The translations under genes were made by a program, and so were the position numbers. The notes beneath the pieces are model-generated. The model was not told the DNA's origin. It did no database searches and saw nothing but the letters and a program-made list of their open reading frames with translations. Of a stretch of DNA of 64,000 nt, positions 8,966 to 19,013 are shown piece by piece (the stretch's first letter is position 1; each line of letters opens with the position of its first letter). The DNA comes from Streptomyces sp. TP-A0356 (lineage in GTDB: Bacteria; Actinomycetota; Actinomycetes; Streptomycetales; Streptomycetaceae), in NCBI RefSeq assembly GCF_001417775.1, contig NZ_BBZJ01000019.1, forward strand, positions 1 through 64,000, written 5' to 3'.

Positions 8966-9364
8966 TCAGTCCGCGTGACAGCCGAGCAGCTCGGCGGTGG
9001 TGCCCGGGGAGGTCGTCCGCAGTGTGAGGACCTGGTCGATGCGTGTGGCGTGTCCGCCGAACCGGAAGTCCGCGCGGCCCACCTCGGTGCCGTCCGCCGC
9101 CTGGGAGCGCACGGTGCAGTAACCGGAGGTGTCCGCGTCCTTGCGCACCTCAAGATGGATCTTGACCGCGTCATGCGAGGTGTCGAAGGTGATGACCTCG
9201 CCGCTTATCTTGCTCTGCGCCACGTAGTGGTACGCGAACCAGCCGATGACGACCAGCAGGACCGCACCCAGCACAGTGCCGACGATCTTGAGTGTGCGGT
9301 CGGCGTGCTCGTCCGCTGAGCGGCCGTAGCGGCCCTCGGGCAGCCGGGTGCTCGCCGTACTCAT
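8966..9364 (-). CDS. DUF4307 family membrane protein
   Basis: The 132-residue protein has a cytoplasmic N-terminus, a membrane helix at about residues 26-46 (IVGTVLGAVLLVVIGWFAYHYV) and an extracytoplasmic beta-rich domain with two Cys (SGYCTVRS, ELLGCHAD) that could form a disulfide. It is divergent from mca across a 155-base promoter region, a pairing common in actinobacteria. Function unknown. Confidence 0.85.
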   Translation of the reverse strand: MSTASTRLPEGRYGRSADEHADRTLKIVGTVLGAVLLVVIGWFAYHYVAQSKISGEVITFDTSHDAVKIHLEVRKDADTSGYCTVRSQAADGTEVGRADFRFGGHATRIDQVLTLRTTSPGTTAELLGCHAD

Positions 9365-9519
9365 GATCGTCCTCTCGGCAGGGCCGGGACGGATGTCCCG
9401 GATGGGGCGCCCGGAGACCGGACCCGGAATTTTTCGCCCCCCGATTCGGTCACTATAGAAGCCGCCCGAAGGCCCGCATCACACGGGCGCCGACTTGCCG
9501 ACCTACTGAGGATCGAGTC

Positions 9520-10392
9520 TTGACTGACCAACTGCGACTGATGGCTGTGCACGCGCACCCCGACGACGAGTCGAGCAAGGGCGCGGCCACCATGGCGAAG
9601 TACGTGTCCGAGGGGGTGGACGTGCTGGTGGTGACCTGCACGGGCGGTGAACGCGGCTCCATCCTCAACCCCAAGCTCCAGAGCGACAAGTACATCGAGG
9701 AGCACATCCACGAGGTCCGCAAGAAGGAGATGGACGAGGCCCGGGAGATCCTCGGCGTCAAGCAGGAGTGGCTCGGCTTCGTCGACTCCGGTCTGCCGGA
9801 GGGCGATCCGCTGCCGCCGCTGCCCGAGGGCTGCTTCGCCCTGGAGGACGTCGACAAGGCGGCGGGGGAGCTCGTCCGCAAGATCCGTGCGTTCCGGCCG
9901 CAGGTGATCACCACGTACGACGAGAACGGCGGCTACCCGCACCCCGACCACATCATGACCCACAAGATCTCGATGGTGGCGTTCGAGGGTGCGTCGGACA
10001 CCGAGAAGTACCCGGAGGCGGAGTTCGGCCCGGCGTGGGAGCCGCTGAAGCTGTACTACAACCAGGGCTTCAACCGGCCGCGCACCGAGGCGCTGCACAA
10101 GGCGATGCTCGATCGCGGGCTGGAGTCGCCGTACGGGGACTGGCTGAAGCGGTGGGACGAGTTCCAGCGGGCCGAGCGCACGCTGACCACCCATATCCCC
10201 TGCGCGGACTTCTTCGAGGTCCGTGACAAGGCGCTGATCGCGCACGCCACGCAGATCGACCCCGACGGCGGCTGGTTCCGTGTCCCGATGGAGCTCCAGA
10301 AGGAGGTCTGGCCGACGGAGGAGTACGAGCTGGCGAAGTCGCTCGTGGACACCTCCCTCCCGGAGGACGACCTCTTTGCCGGCATCCGCTAG
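9520..10392 (+). CDS. mca: Mycothiol S-conjugate amidase Mca
   Basis: The 290-residue zinc amidase cleaves mycothiol-toxin conjugates to release mercapturic acids for export. It belongs to the LmbE/PIG-L fold: the HAHPDDE zinc motif is at residues 11-17, a second metal-site motif is YPHPDH, and CTGGERG is conserved. Length and sequence match Mca rather than the deacetylase MshB. The start is TTG 9520, preceded by GAGGATC. Mycothiol chemistry supports an actinobacterial host. Confidence 0.95.
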   Translation: MTDQLRLMAVHAHPDDESSKGAATMAKYVSEGVDVLVVTCTGGERGSILNPKLQSDKYIEEHIHEVRKKEMDEAREILGVKQEWLGFVDSGLPEGDPLPPLPEGCFALEDVDKAAGELVRKIRAFRPQVITTYDENGGYPHPDHIMTHKISMVAFEGASDTEKYPEAEFGPAWEPLKLYYNQGFNRPRTEALHKAMLDRGLESPYGDWLKRWDEFQRAERTLTTHIPCADFFEVRDKALIAHATQIDPDGGWFRVPMELQKEVWPTEEYELAKSLVDTSLPEDDLFAGIR

Positions 10393-10404
10393 CCCTGAGG
10401 GACA

Positions 10405-10665
10405 ATGCCTGACATGAGCGCAAGCGTGAGCCTGGCGATGACACATCTGGTCCCCCTCGCCGAGGTCGACCAGAACAAGGTCACCCCCGGCGTCCTCGGC
10501 TTCATCGTCTTCGCGGTGATGGCACTGGCGGTGTGGGGCCTGATGAAGTCCATGAACAAGCACATGGGCAAGGTGGACTTCGAGGAGCCCGACGCCTCCG
10601 CCGCGGAGACCGGGAAGAAGGGTGCGGGCACGCCCGAGGGGGCGCCCAAGGCCCAGCGGGGCTGA
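10405..10665 (+). CDS. Small membrane protein downstream of mca
   Basis: The protein has 86 residues, with one hydrophobic helix at about residues 28-48 (GVLGFIVFAVMALAVWGLM) followed by a basic/acidic hydrophilic tail ending in PKAQRG. It starts 12 bases after mca and is probably co-transcribed. ATG 10414 is a possible shorter start. Function unknown. Confidence 0.75.
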   Translation: MPDMSASVSLAMTHLVPLAEVDQNKVTPGVLGFIVFAVMALAVWGLMKSMNKHMGKVDFEEPDASAAETGKKGAGTPEGAPKAQRG

Positions 10666-10808
10666 GCATCCCCTGTTCGCAATGAGCGGTCGGCCTGCGG
10701 TGCCGTGAACCGGGATCGGGCGGTTCGGCACCGGGCCGCGCCGTCGCCGTTGCCCGCCATGGCCGCGGACAGGTGGCGCACGACGCGGCCGGTCCTGGCC
10801 GCGGCCCC

Positions 10809-13800
10809 TCAGCTCTGGGCCCCGACCGCCACCCCCATGACCTCGCGTGCGTGCCGGCCCGGCACCATTCCCAGGCGCCAAGCCTGCCAGCCGTCCTCCA
10901 GGCTCACCCCGCGCTCCAACGCCAGCTGGTAGGCCCCCACGTAGTCGTCCAGCTTCTCGTCCCGCATCGGGTGGCCGGTGCGGGACAGCTGGGCCAGTTC
11001 CTCCTGGGCAACGGCCGTGCCCACCTCCGTGCCTCCCGGGGAGGCGTAGGGAAGGAGGGTGCAGCGCAGGAAGCGGGCCCAGTCCTCGCCCCTGCGGTCG
11101 CCGTACGAGGTGAACAGGCCCACCGCCTCGTCGCACAGGGCCAGCGCCTGCTGGGTGCGGGCGTTGCCGGCGTCCACCACCGCCAGTTCCAGACACGTCC
11201 ATGCCTCGCCGTGGGCGACGCCGATGCGCTGGAAGTCCGCCTTCGCGTCCACCAGCAGCTGCCGGGCGAAGCCCGAGTTCCGCAGAGATCCCGTCTGGGC
11301 CGCGCGCTGGTCCCGGGTCACCCGCGCCGAGTGGTGGCGGGCGCAGGCCAGGCCGTAGACGTCGCGCATCCGCGAGAACATCGTGCGCGAGCGTTCCAGT
11401 TCGCGGACCGCCTGGTCCAGGTCGCCCGTCTCCTCCAGGCCCTGGCCCAGGTAGTAGACCGTCCAGGCCTCGCCGCGCGCGTCCTCGTTCTCCCGGTGGC
11501 GGGCGGCCGCCCGGCGCAGGGCGTCGGCCGCCGCGGACGCGTCGCCGGCGACCAGCCGGGCCCGGGCCAGCTGGGTCAGGGCCCAGGCCTCGCCGCGTGC
11601 GTCACGGGTGCGGGTGTACAGATCCAGCGCCGTGTTCAGCTCGCTCTCCGCGCGCGGTACGTCCCCCATGCGCAGGGCCAGTTGGCCCAGCTGGAAGTGG
11701 GCCCAGGCCTCGCCGTGCACCGACTCGTTCTCCCGGTGCAGCACGAGGGCACGGGTGAGCAGGTCCAGTGCCTGGGCCAGCCGGGCCCGGTCGCGCTCCA
11801 CCGCCGCCAGCGCGTGCATCGTCCACGCGCGGTCCGCGGCCAGCTCGGGGGAGGCCTGCAGGTCCATCGCCTCCTGGAGCCTGCCCGCCGCCTCGGTGAG
11901 GTTGCCCTGGTGGTGGAGGGTGATGCCGAGCGAGCACAGCGCCCTGGCCGCGCCCGCGTCGTGGTGTGCCTCGAAGTAGAGGTCCACCACCGAGGCCAGC
12001 GTCGTGCGCGCCTTGTCCAGTTCGCCCAGCTGACGGGCCGCGATGCCCGTACGCCACTGCACCGAGCGCACCAGCAGGCCCTGGTCGACGGCCTGCGTCA
12101 GCTCGCTGATCTCACCCAGCCGGTACAGGTCGCCGCGCAGCAGGCAGTAGTCGCACAGGGCGCCGAGGAGGTTGAGTACCGCCGCCTGGTCGACGCCCTC
12201 CGTGTGCCGCAGGGTCGCGGTGATGAAGCTCGACTCGTCGTCCAGCCAGCGCAGCGCGGCGTCCAGCGAGGTGAAGCCGTGCGGGCCGAAGCGGTCCGAG
12301 CGGGTCGACATGTTGCCGTCCACCAGGCGCAGCACCGAGTCCGCGAGCTCCGCGTAGTTCACGATCAGGCGTTCCTGTGCGGCCGTGCGCTCGGCCGGCT
12401 CCTCCTCGTCCAGCAGCCGGGCCTGGGCGAAGGCCCGTACCAGGTCGTGCAGGCGGTAGCGGCTGCCGCGCACATGGTCGATCAGGCCCGCGCGGGACAG
12501 CGTCTGCAGATGCCGTGTCGCCTCCTGCTCGTCCGTGGCCAGCAGGGCCGCCGCCGCGGCGGCGCCCAGCGACGCCCGGCCCGCCAGCGCGAGCCGCCGC
12601 AGCAGGCGCCTGGCCGTCTCCGGCTGGTCCGTGTAGCGCAGCCACAGGGCGCGCTCCACCGGCTCCACCGGGCCGTAGGCGCCGAGGTCCGTGGCCAGTT
12701 GACGGGGCGTCCGGGGACCGAGGGACGAGCCCGCGATGCGCAGGGCGAGCGGCAGGCCGCCGCACAGCTCCCTGGTGCGGTCGGCGGCCTCGGCGTCGTA
12801 CGGCCCCGAGCTGTCCTGGGCCGCCGCGGTCAGCAGTTCCTCCGCGCCCGCCGCGTCCAGTGCCTCGACCGGGAGCTGGTGCACCCGGGCCGGCAGGTCC
12901 GACGGCAGGTCGAGGGGCGCCCGCGCGGTGACGATCACCAGGCTCTCGGAGCGCTCCGGTACGAGGGTGCGGACCTGTTCGGGGTCCGAGGCGTCGTCGA
13001 GGACGATGGTGACCGGAAGACCCGTCAGATGCTGGTGGTAGAGCTCGCTCAGCCGCTTGACCTGCTGGTCGGGTGCGGAGCGTTCGCGGAACAGGAGCTG
13101 CTCGCGGGGTGCGCCGAGGCGGTTGAGCAGATGGAGCAGGGCGTCACGGGTGGACAGCGGGGGCTCCTCGGGGCTGTCGCCGCGCAGGTCCACGACGCAG
13201 GCGCCGCGGAAGTGGTCCCTGAGGTCGTGCGCGGCGCGGATCGCGAGCGTCGTGCGGCCCGAGCCCGGGGTGCCGTGCAGGACGACCACCGATGGCTTGG
13301 TCTGCGTACTCGCGCGGGCCGCCTGGACCCATTGCCGGATCCGCGCCAGCTCCTGCCGTCGGCCCGCGAACGGCCCGACGGGCTCAGGGAGCTGACCGAA
13401 GGACTGCTCAAGCACCGTGCGCCTGCGGGCCGCGGCGCTCTTGTCGCTGCCGCGCAGCTTGGGCGCGCTCTTCTTGGGCGTCGTGGACGCGACGATCACC
13501 CGCTGCTGGTCGAGGAAGGGCCGGATACCGCGCACCTCCAGGGCGGTCAGCCACTGCAGCCGCAGCTGCTCGGGACCGCCGGGCTGGCCGAGCGCGCCGG
13601 CCCGCCGGCTGGCCGCCGGAAGATGGGACGCGGTCACCTTCACCACCGTGGCCGCGGCGCCCACGGCCCCGACGGTGACCGCCGTGCCGAGTGCCGTCCC
13701 GCCGTCCGTGCCCAGCACGAGGTCCGCCACGCAGGCCGCGACCGCGGCAACGGCCGCCACCATCAAGGCTGTTCCTGCGCCCTCCTTCGCATACCGCTGG

Positions 13801-14009
13801 CCGAAGGTCAGTCGGCCGGCCTGCCCCTCGTCCAGGGCGCGTGTGTACGCCTCGTACTCCTCCGTGGCCGTCTGTGCCATGGCGTCGAGCGCGGCGCGCG
13901 CCCGTGACAGCAGCACTGTCCCGTCGGTGCGGCCGCCGGAGCGGCGCACCTCCTCCTCCACGGCCCGTGCCAACAGCCGCTCGGCTTCCGCCCGATGGCC
14001 GTCCCGCAT
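10809..14009 (-). CDS. STAND-type (NB-ARC-like) ATPase with TPR array and membrane hairpin
   Basis: The protein has 1066 residues from ATG 14009 (GGAGGGG ribosome site). In order: an N-terminal helical region; a hydrophobic hairpin at about 80-124; a linker; an NTPase module with Walker A GTPGSGRTT at 246-254, a Walker-B-like ...TIVLDDASD and a GGLPLALRIAG (GxP) motif near 420; a winged-helix-like region; then about ten tetratricopeptide repeats to the C-terminus, with repeated xxRGEAWxxYxLGQ units. This is the architecture of regulatory or signalling STAND proteins (AfsR/SARP-like without the N-terminal DNA-binding domain). The membrane hairpin is unusual. Trigger and partner unknown. Confidence 0.85.
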   Translation of the reverse strand: MRDGHRAEAERLLARAVEEEVRRSGGRTDGTVLLSRARAALDAMAQTATEEYEAYTRALDEGQAGRLTFGQRYAKEGAGTALMVAAVAAVAACVADLVLGTDGGTALGTAVTVGAVGAAATVVKVTASHLPAASRRAGALGQPGGPEQLRLQWLTALEVRGIRPFLDQQRVIVASTTPKKSAPKLRGSDKSAAARRRTVLEQSFGQLPEPVGPFAGRRQELARIRQWVQAARASTQTKPSVVVLHGTPGSGRTTLAIRAAHDLRDHFRGACVVDLRGDSPEEPPLSTRDALLHLLNRLGAPREQLLFRERSAPDQQVKRLSELYHQHLTGLPVTIVLDDASDPEQVRTLVPERSESLVIVTARAPLDLPSDLPARVHQLPVEALDAAGAEELLTAAAQDSSGPYDAEAADRTRELCGGLPLALRIAGSSLGPRTPRQLATDLGAYGPVEPVERALWLRYTDQPETARRLLRRLALAGRASLGAAAAAALLATDEQEATRHLQTLSRAGLIDHVRGSRYRLHDLVRAFAQARLLDEEEPAERTAAQERLIVNYAELADSVLRLVDGNMSTRSDRFGPHGFTSLDAALRWLDDESSFITATLRHTEGVDQAAVLNLLGALCDYCLLRGDLYRLGEISELTQAVDQGLLVRSVQWRTGIAARQLGELDKARTTLASVVDLYFEAHHDAGAARALCSLGITLHHQGNLTEAAGRLQEAMDLQASPELAADRAWTMHALAAVERDRARLAQALDLLTRALVLHRENESVHGEAWAHFQLGQLALRMGDVPRAESELNTALDLYTRTRDARGEAWALTQLARARLVAGDASAAADALRRAAARHRENEDARGEAWTVYYLGQGLEETGDLDQAVRELERSRTMFSRMRDVYGLACARHHSARVTRDQRAAQTGSLRNSGFARQLLVDAKADFQRIGVAHGEAWTCLELAVVDAGNARTQQALALCDEAVGLFTSYGDRRGEDWARFLRCTLLPYASPGGTEVGTAVAQEELAQLSRTGHPMRDEKLDDYVGAYQLALERGVSLEDGWQAWRLGMVPGRHAREVMGVAVGAQS

Positions 14010-14274
14010 GTCACGTCCCCCTCCGGCGTCAACTTCGTTGCTCCACAGTGTCCTTCGAGTGGCACGTGAGCGCGAGAGCGTCACCGGTGGGCGGCGATCT
14101 CTCTTGCGTGGCGGGGACGTTCGGCGTGCAGGGGCGGCGTCGGACTCGACGCGAGCGAGCCGATCGTCGCGGGTTTCCTCAAGGGCGCGGCGCCGCCGGT
14201 TCGAGGTCGCCGTCGGGACAGGCCCGCCGCATGAGGGAGGCGGGCCGGGCACGAAGGCCCACCCACCGGTCACC

Positions 14275-14694
14275 TCACCCGCACCCCGTGATCCCCGTCC
14301 TCCTCGACACGGCCAGGAACAGACAGGCCCCCGCCAGCACCCCCTCCGCCACCGCACAGGCATAGGCCCGGGCGAGGTCACTGCCCGGCAGGGAGGTGGT
14401 TATGTCGAACCAGGCGTCCAGGACCGCCACCGCGGCGGTCGCCGATGCCGTGAGCCGCGCGGAGACATGGCCGCGCAGGCCGAGCAGGGCCGTGGCCGCG
14501 CAGCCGGCCGCCAGCAGGACGTCCAGCCCCACCCACGCCACCTGCCAGTTCCGCACCTTCGGGCTGCCCGGGAGCGTCTGGGCCAGCAGCACCATCCAGG
14601 GCACGAGGCCCATGGCCGCCGCGCCCAGCACCACCAGGGTCCAGCGCCGCGCGACGGCGGCGCCCGACCGGTCGTAGGTCTCGATCGTCCGCAT
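14275..14694 (-). CDS. Four-helix membrane protein divergent from ArsR-type regulator
   Basis: The 139-residue protein has four predicted membrane helices (about 18-40, 51-72, 80-97 and 108-130) and no catalytic motif. It shares an 88-base promoter region with the regulator at 14783, and that region holds a perfect palindrome (see operator). It is therefore probably the target of that regulator. It resembles other small streptomycete membrane proteins paired with ArsR-like regulators. Function unknown. Confidence 0.8.
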   Translation of the reverse strand: MRTIETYDRSGAAVARRWTLVVLGAAAMGLVPWMVLLAQTLPGSPKVRNWQVAWVGLDVLLAAGCAATALLGLRGHVSARLTASATAAVAVLDAWFDITTSLPGSDLARAYACAVAEGVLAGACLFLAVSRRTGITGCG

Positions 14695-14718
14695 GCGCCC
14701 ACCCTAGACCGCAGAGGA

Positions 14719-14758
14719 AGTTCTGCAAAGAGAGTTCTGCAGAACTCACTCTGCAGAG
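14719..14758. promoter_or_regulatory. Operator array with 16-bp palindrome between divergent genes
   Basis: GAGTTCTGCAGAACTC (14732-14747) is a perfect palindrome. It is flanked by a half-site AGTTCTGCA at 14719-14727 and a shorter palindrome CTCTGCAGAG at 14749-14758. The repeats are spaced 14-15 bases. Their position between a membrane-protein gene and an ArsR-type regulator makes an autoregulatory operator very likely. Confidence 0.75.
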
Positions 14759-14782
14759 CGAAGTCGGCGGTACGGTGGTGCC

Positions 14783-15430
14783 ATGACGGAGCCCGAACCG
14801 ACCAGCCTGGAGCGCACCGCGCTCTACAAATCCCTCGGCAACCCGTTGCGCCGCCGCATCCTGGAGTACCTGGGCACCCATGCGGAGGCGAACTCGACGG
14901 TGCTCGCCAAGGTGCTCGGCGAGAGCTCCGGGACGACCAGCTACCACCTGCGCAAGCTCGCCGAGCAGCGTCTCATCGAGGAGATCCCCGAGAAGTCCGG
15001 TGGCCGCGAGCGCTGGTGGCGCGCCCTGCCCTTCCGTCACACCACCCCCGACCCGGCCGCGATGGCCCCCCAGGAGTTCGCGGCCGCGGAGCACCTCGCC
15101 CTCCTGAAGATCGACGTGGACGCCGACCTCTTCCGCCGTGCCCACAGGGAGTACCGGGGCCCCGAGGGCTGGGCCCAGGTCATGCGGGCCGGTGCCTGGA
15201 TGACCCGGGAGGAACTGCTGGACTTCGTACGCGAGTACCAGGCGCTCCTCGACCGTCACGGCCATGCGCGCGAGGACGCACCCGAAGGCGCCCGCCCCGT
15301 CAGTCTGCGGTTCTACGCCGTCCCGGACGCGCCCCGCGAGGAGCCCGCCGAGGAGGTCGCCCGGTCCCTCCCCGGAAGTCCGTCCCAGGCCCGAACTCGC
15401 AAGGCCGCAGGCCGCTCCGCGTCCCCGTAG
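14783..15430 (+). CDS. ArsR-like winged-helix transcriptional regulator
   Basis: The 215-residue protein has an N-terminal winged helix (residues 8-80: ALYKSLGNPLRRRILEYLG, then SSGTTSYHLRKLAEQRLIEEIPEK). A C-terminal helical domain of about 110 residues probably senses a ligand or makes dimer contacts, and the tail is basic and low-complexity. No metal-binding Cys pairs are visible, so it is not a classical metal sensor. It is divergent from the four-helix membrane protein and adjacent to a strong palindrome. Confidence 0.88.
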   Translation: MTEPEPTSLERTALYKSLGNPLRRRILEYLGTHAEANSTVLAKVLGESSGTTSYHLRKLAEQRLIEEIPEKSGGRERWWRALPFRHTTPDPAAMAPQEFAAAEHLALLKIDVDADLFRRAHREYRGPEGWAQVMRAGAWMTREELLDFVREYQALLDRHGHAREDAPEGARPVSLRFYAVPDAPREEPAEEVARSLPGSPSQARTRKAAGRSASP

Positions 15431-15495
15431 ACCGGCCCGCGCGAGCCTCGGGCCGCCCGAAGGTGCCCGCCCCGTCCCCGTGGGAGAGTGGGGGA

Positions 15496-17523
<2,028 letters not shown>

Positions 17524-17741
17524 AACGCTTTCCGGAGCGAGCTGTTCCAGATATCCGAATTGGGCACCTGTTCGGAAAGATCCCCCTAGGCAACCGACCG
17601 GTCCGAAACAAGCTATTTATCGGAAGAGCTCCCCAACTTCACAGTTCCCCCCTAGTCTCTGCACGGTGACGTGACGGAGGCGGCTCATGACGCGCTGTCG
17701 CGACCGGGGGGTTCTTGGGGATCTGGGGGGATCTTTTGCTG
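17524..17741 (+). promoter_or_regulatory. AT-rich promoter region of the glycan cassette with repeated TCCGAA-type motifs
   Basis: This 218-base gap is visibly richer in A+T than its surroundings. It carries five related motifs in about 110 bases: TTCCGGA (near 17528), ATCCGAA (17554), TTCGGAA (17571), TCCGAAA (17602) and ATCGGAA (17618). Several form imperfect inverted repeats. No confident -35/-10 pair was found. It is the only sizeable non-coding gap before the coupled genes from 17742 to 24346. Confidence 0.45.
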
Positions 17742-19013
17742 ATGTCTGTCTTCATCGCTGCCGTTTCACTGGCCTTGTTCTGGATGGCGGCCTTCACCCT
17801 GTGGTGGCAGATGCACGCGTGGCGCACGCCCGAGGTGCTCGCCTCCACCCGCTTCAGCAGCCCGGACGGCGCCGCGCACCTGTCGTTCTCGCTGTTGCTG
17901 CCGGCGAGACACGAACAGGCCGTACTGGACCACACGATCGGGCGGCTGCTGGAGTCGACCCACGCCGACTTCGAGATCATCGTCATCGTCGGGCACGACG
18001 ACCCGGAGACCACCGAGGTCGCCCGGAAGGCCGAGGCCCGCGACGCACGGGTGCGCGTGGTCGTCGACCACCACGAGAAGAAGAACAAGCCGAAGGCCAT
18101 GAACACGGCGCTGCCGCACTGCCGCGGCGCCGTCGTCGGGGTCTTCGACGCCGAGGACCAGGTCCACCCGGAGCTGCTCGCCCACGTCGACCACGCCTTC
18201 CGCTCCACGGGCGCCGACGTCGTCCAGGGCGGGGTGCAGCTCATCAACTTCCACTCCAGCTGGTACAGCCTGCGCAACTGCCTGGAGTACTTCTTCTGGT
18301 TCCGCTCCCGGCTGCACCTGCACGCGCAGAAGGGGTTCATCCCGCTCGGCGGCAACACCGTCTTCGTCCGCACGGACGTGCTCAGGGAAGCCGACGGCTG
18401 GGACGCCGACTGCCTCGCCGAGGACTGTGACCTGGGCGTGCGGCTGTCCAGCGTCGGCAAGAAGGTGGTCGTCGCCTACGACTCCGACATGGTCACCCGG
18501 GAGGAGACCCCCGGCTCGCTGATGTCGCTGCTCAAGCAGCGCACCCGGTGGAACCAGGGGTTCCTGCAGGTCTACCGCAAGAAGGACTGGAAGCAGCTCC
18601 CCGGCTTCGGGCAGCGGCTGCTCGCCCGCTACACCCTCATGACGCCGTTCCTGCAGGCCTTCTCCGGCGTCGTCATCCCGCTCAACGCGGCGGTCGCCCT
18701 CTTCCTCGACGTGCCCGTCGGTATCGCCTTCCTCACCTTCCTGCCGCTCGTCACCGCGGCGGTCACCTTCGTCTTCGAGGTCGTCGGACTGCACGACTTC
18801 GGCACGCAGTACGGGCTGCGCGTCCGCCTCGTCCACTACGTGAAGCTCATCGTGGGCGGTCCCTTCTACCAGGTGCTCCTCGCCGGTGCCGCCCTCCGCG
18901 CCGTCTGGCGCGAGCAGCGCGGACGCAACGACTGGGAGCTGACCAGCCACGTCGGCGCGCATCTGACCGCGGCCGGTGTGATCCGCCAGTCCCGAGAGGA
19001 CGTTGCTGCGTGA
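17742..19013 (+). CDS. Processive-type family 2 glycosyltransferase (beta-glycan synthase-like)
   Basis: The 423-residue membrane enzyme has an N-terminal helix (3-22), a cytosolic GT-A domain (about 48-290) and three to four C-terminal helices (about 300-395). Residues of processive beta-glycan synthases are present: KNKPKAMN at 114-121, FDAED at 135-139, AEDCD at 226-230 and QRTRW at 266-270 (the Q-x-x-R-W motif). Length and layout are closer to PNAG or hyaluronan synthases (about 410-440 residues) than to the longer CslA. The sugar donor cannot be read from sequence. ATG 17742 follows a GGGGGG tract; TTG 17715 is an alternative start. It is the first gene of a coupled operon. Confidence 0.88.
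   Translation: MSVFIAAVSLALFWMAAFTLWWQMHAWRTPEVLASTRFSSPDGAAHLSFSLLLPARHEQAVLDHTIGRLLESTHADFEIIVIVGHDDPETTEVARKAEARDARVRVVVDHHEKKNKPKAMNTALPHCRGAVVGVFDAEDQVHPELLAHVDHAFRSTGADVVQGGVQLINFHSSWYSLRNCLEYFFWFRSRLHLHAQKGFIPLGGNTVFVRTDVLREADGWDADCLAEDCDLGVRLSSVGKKVVVAYDSDMVTREETPGSLMSLLKQRTRWNQGFLQVYRKKDWKQLPGFGQRLLARYTLMTPFLQAFSGVVIPLNAAVALFLDVPVGIAFLTFLPLVTAAVTFVFEVVGLHDFGTQYGLRVRLVHYVKLIVGGPFYQVLLAGAALRAVWREQRGRNDWELTSHVGAHLTAAGVIRQSREDVAA

Noticed and set aside
10773..13907. 1044-codon plus-strand open frame opposite the STAND ATPase
   Set aside because: Composition is typical antisense noise and no motif is visible, while the minus strand encodes clear Walker and TPR motifs.
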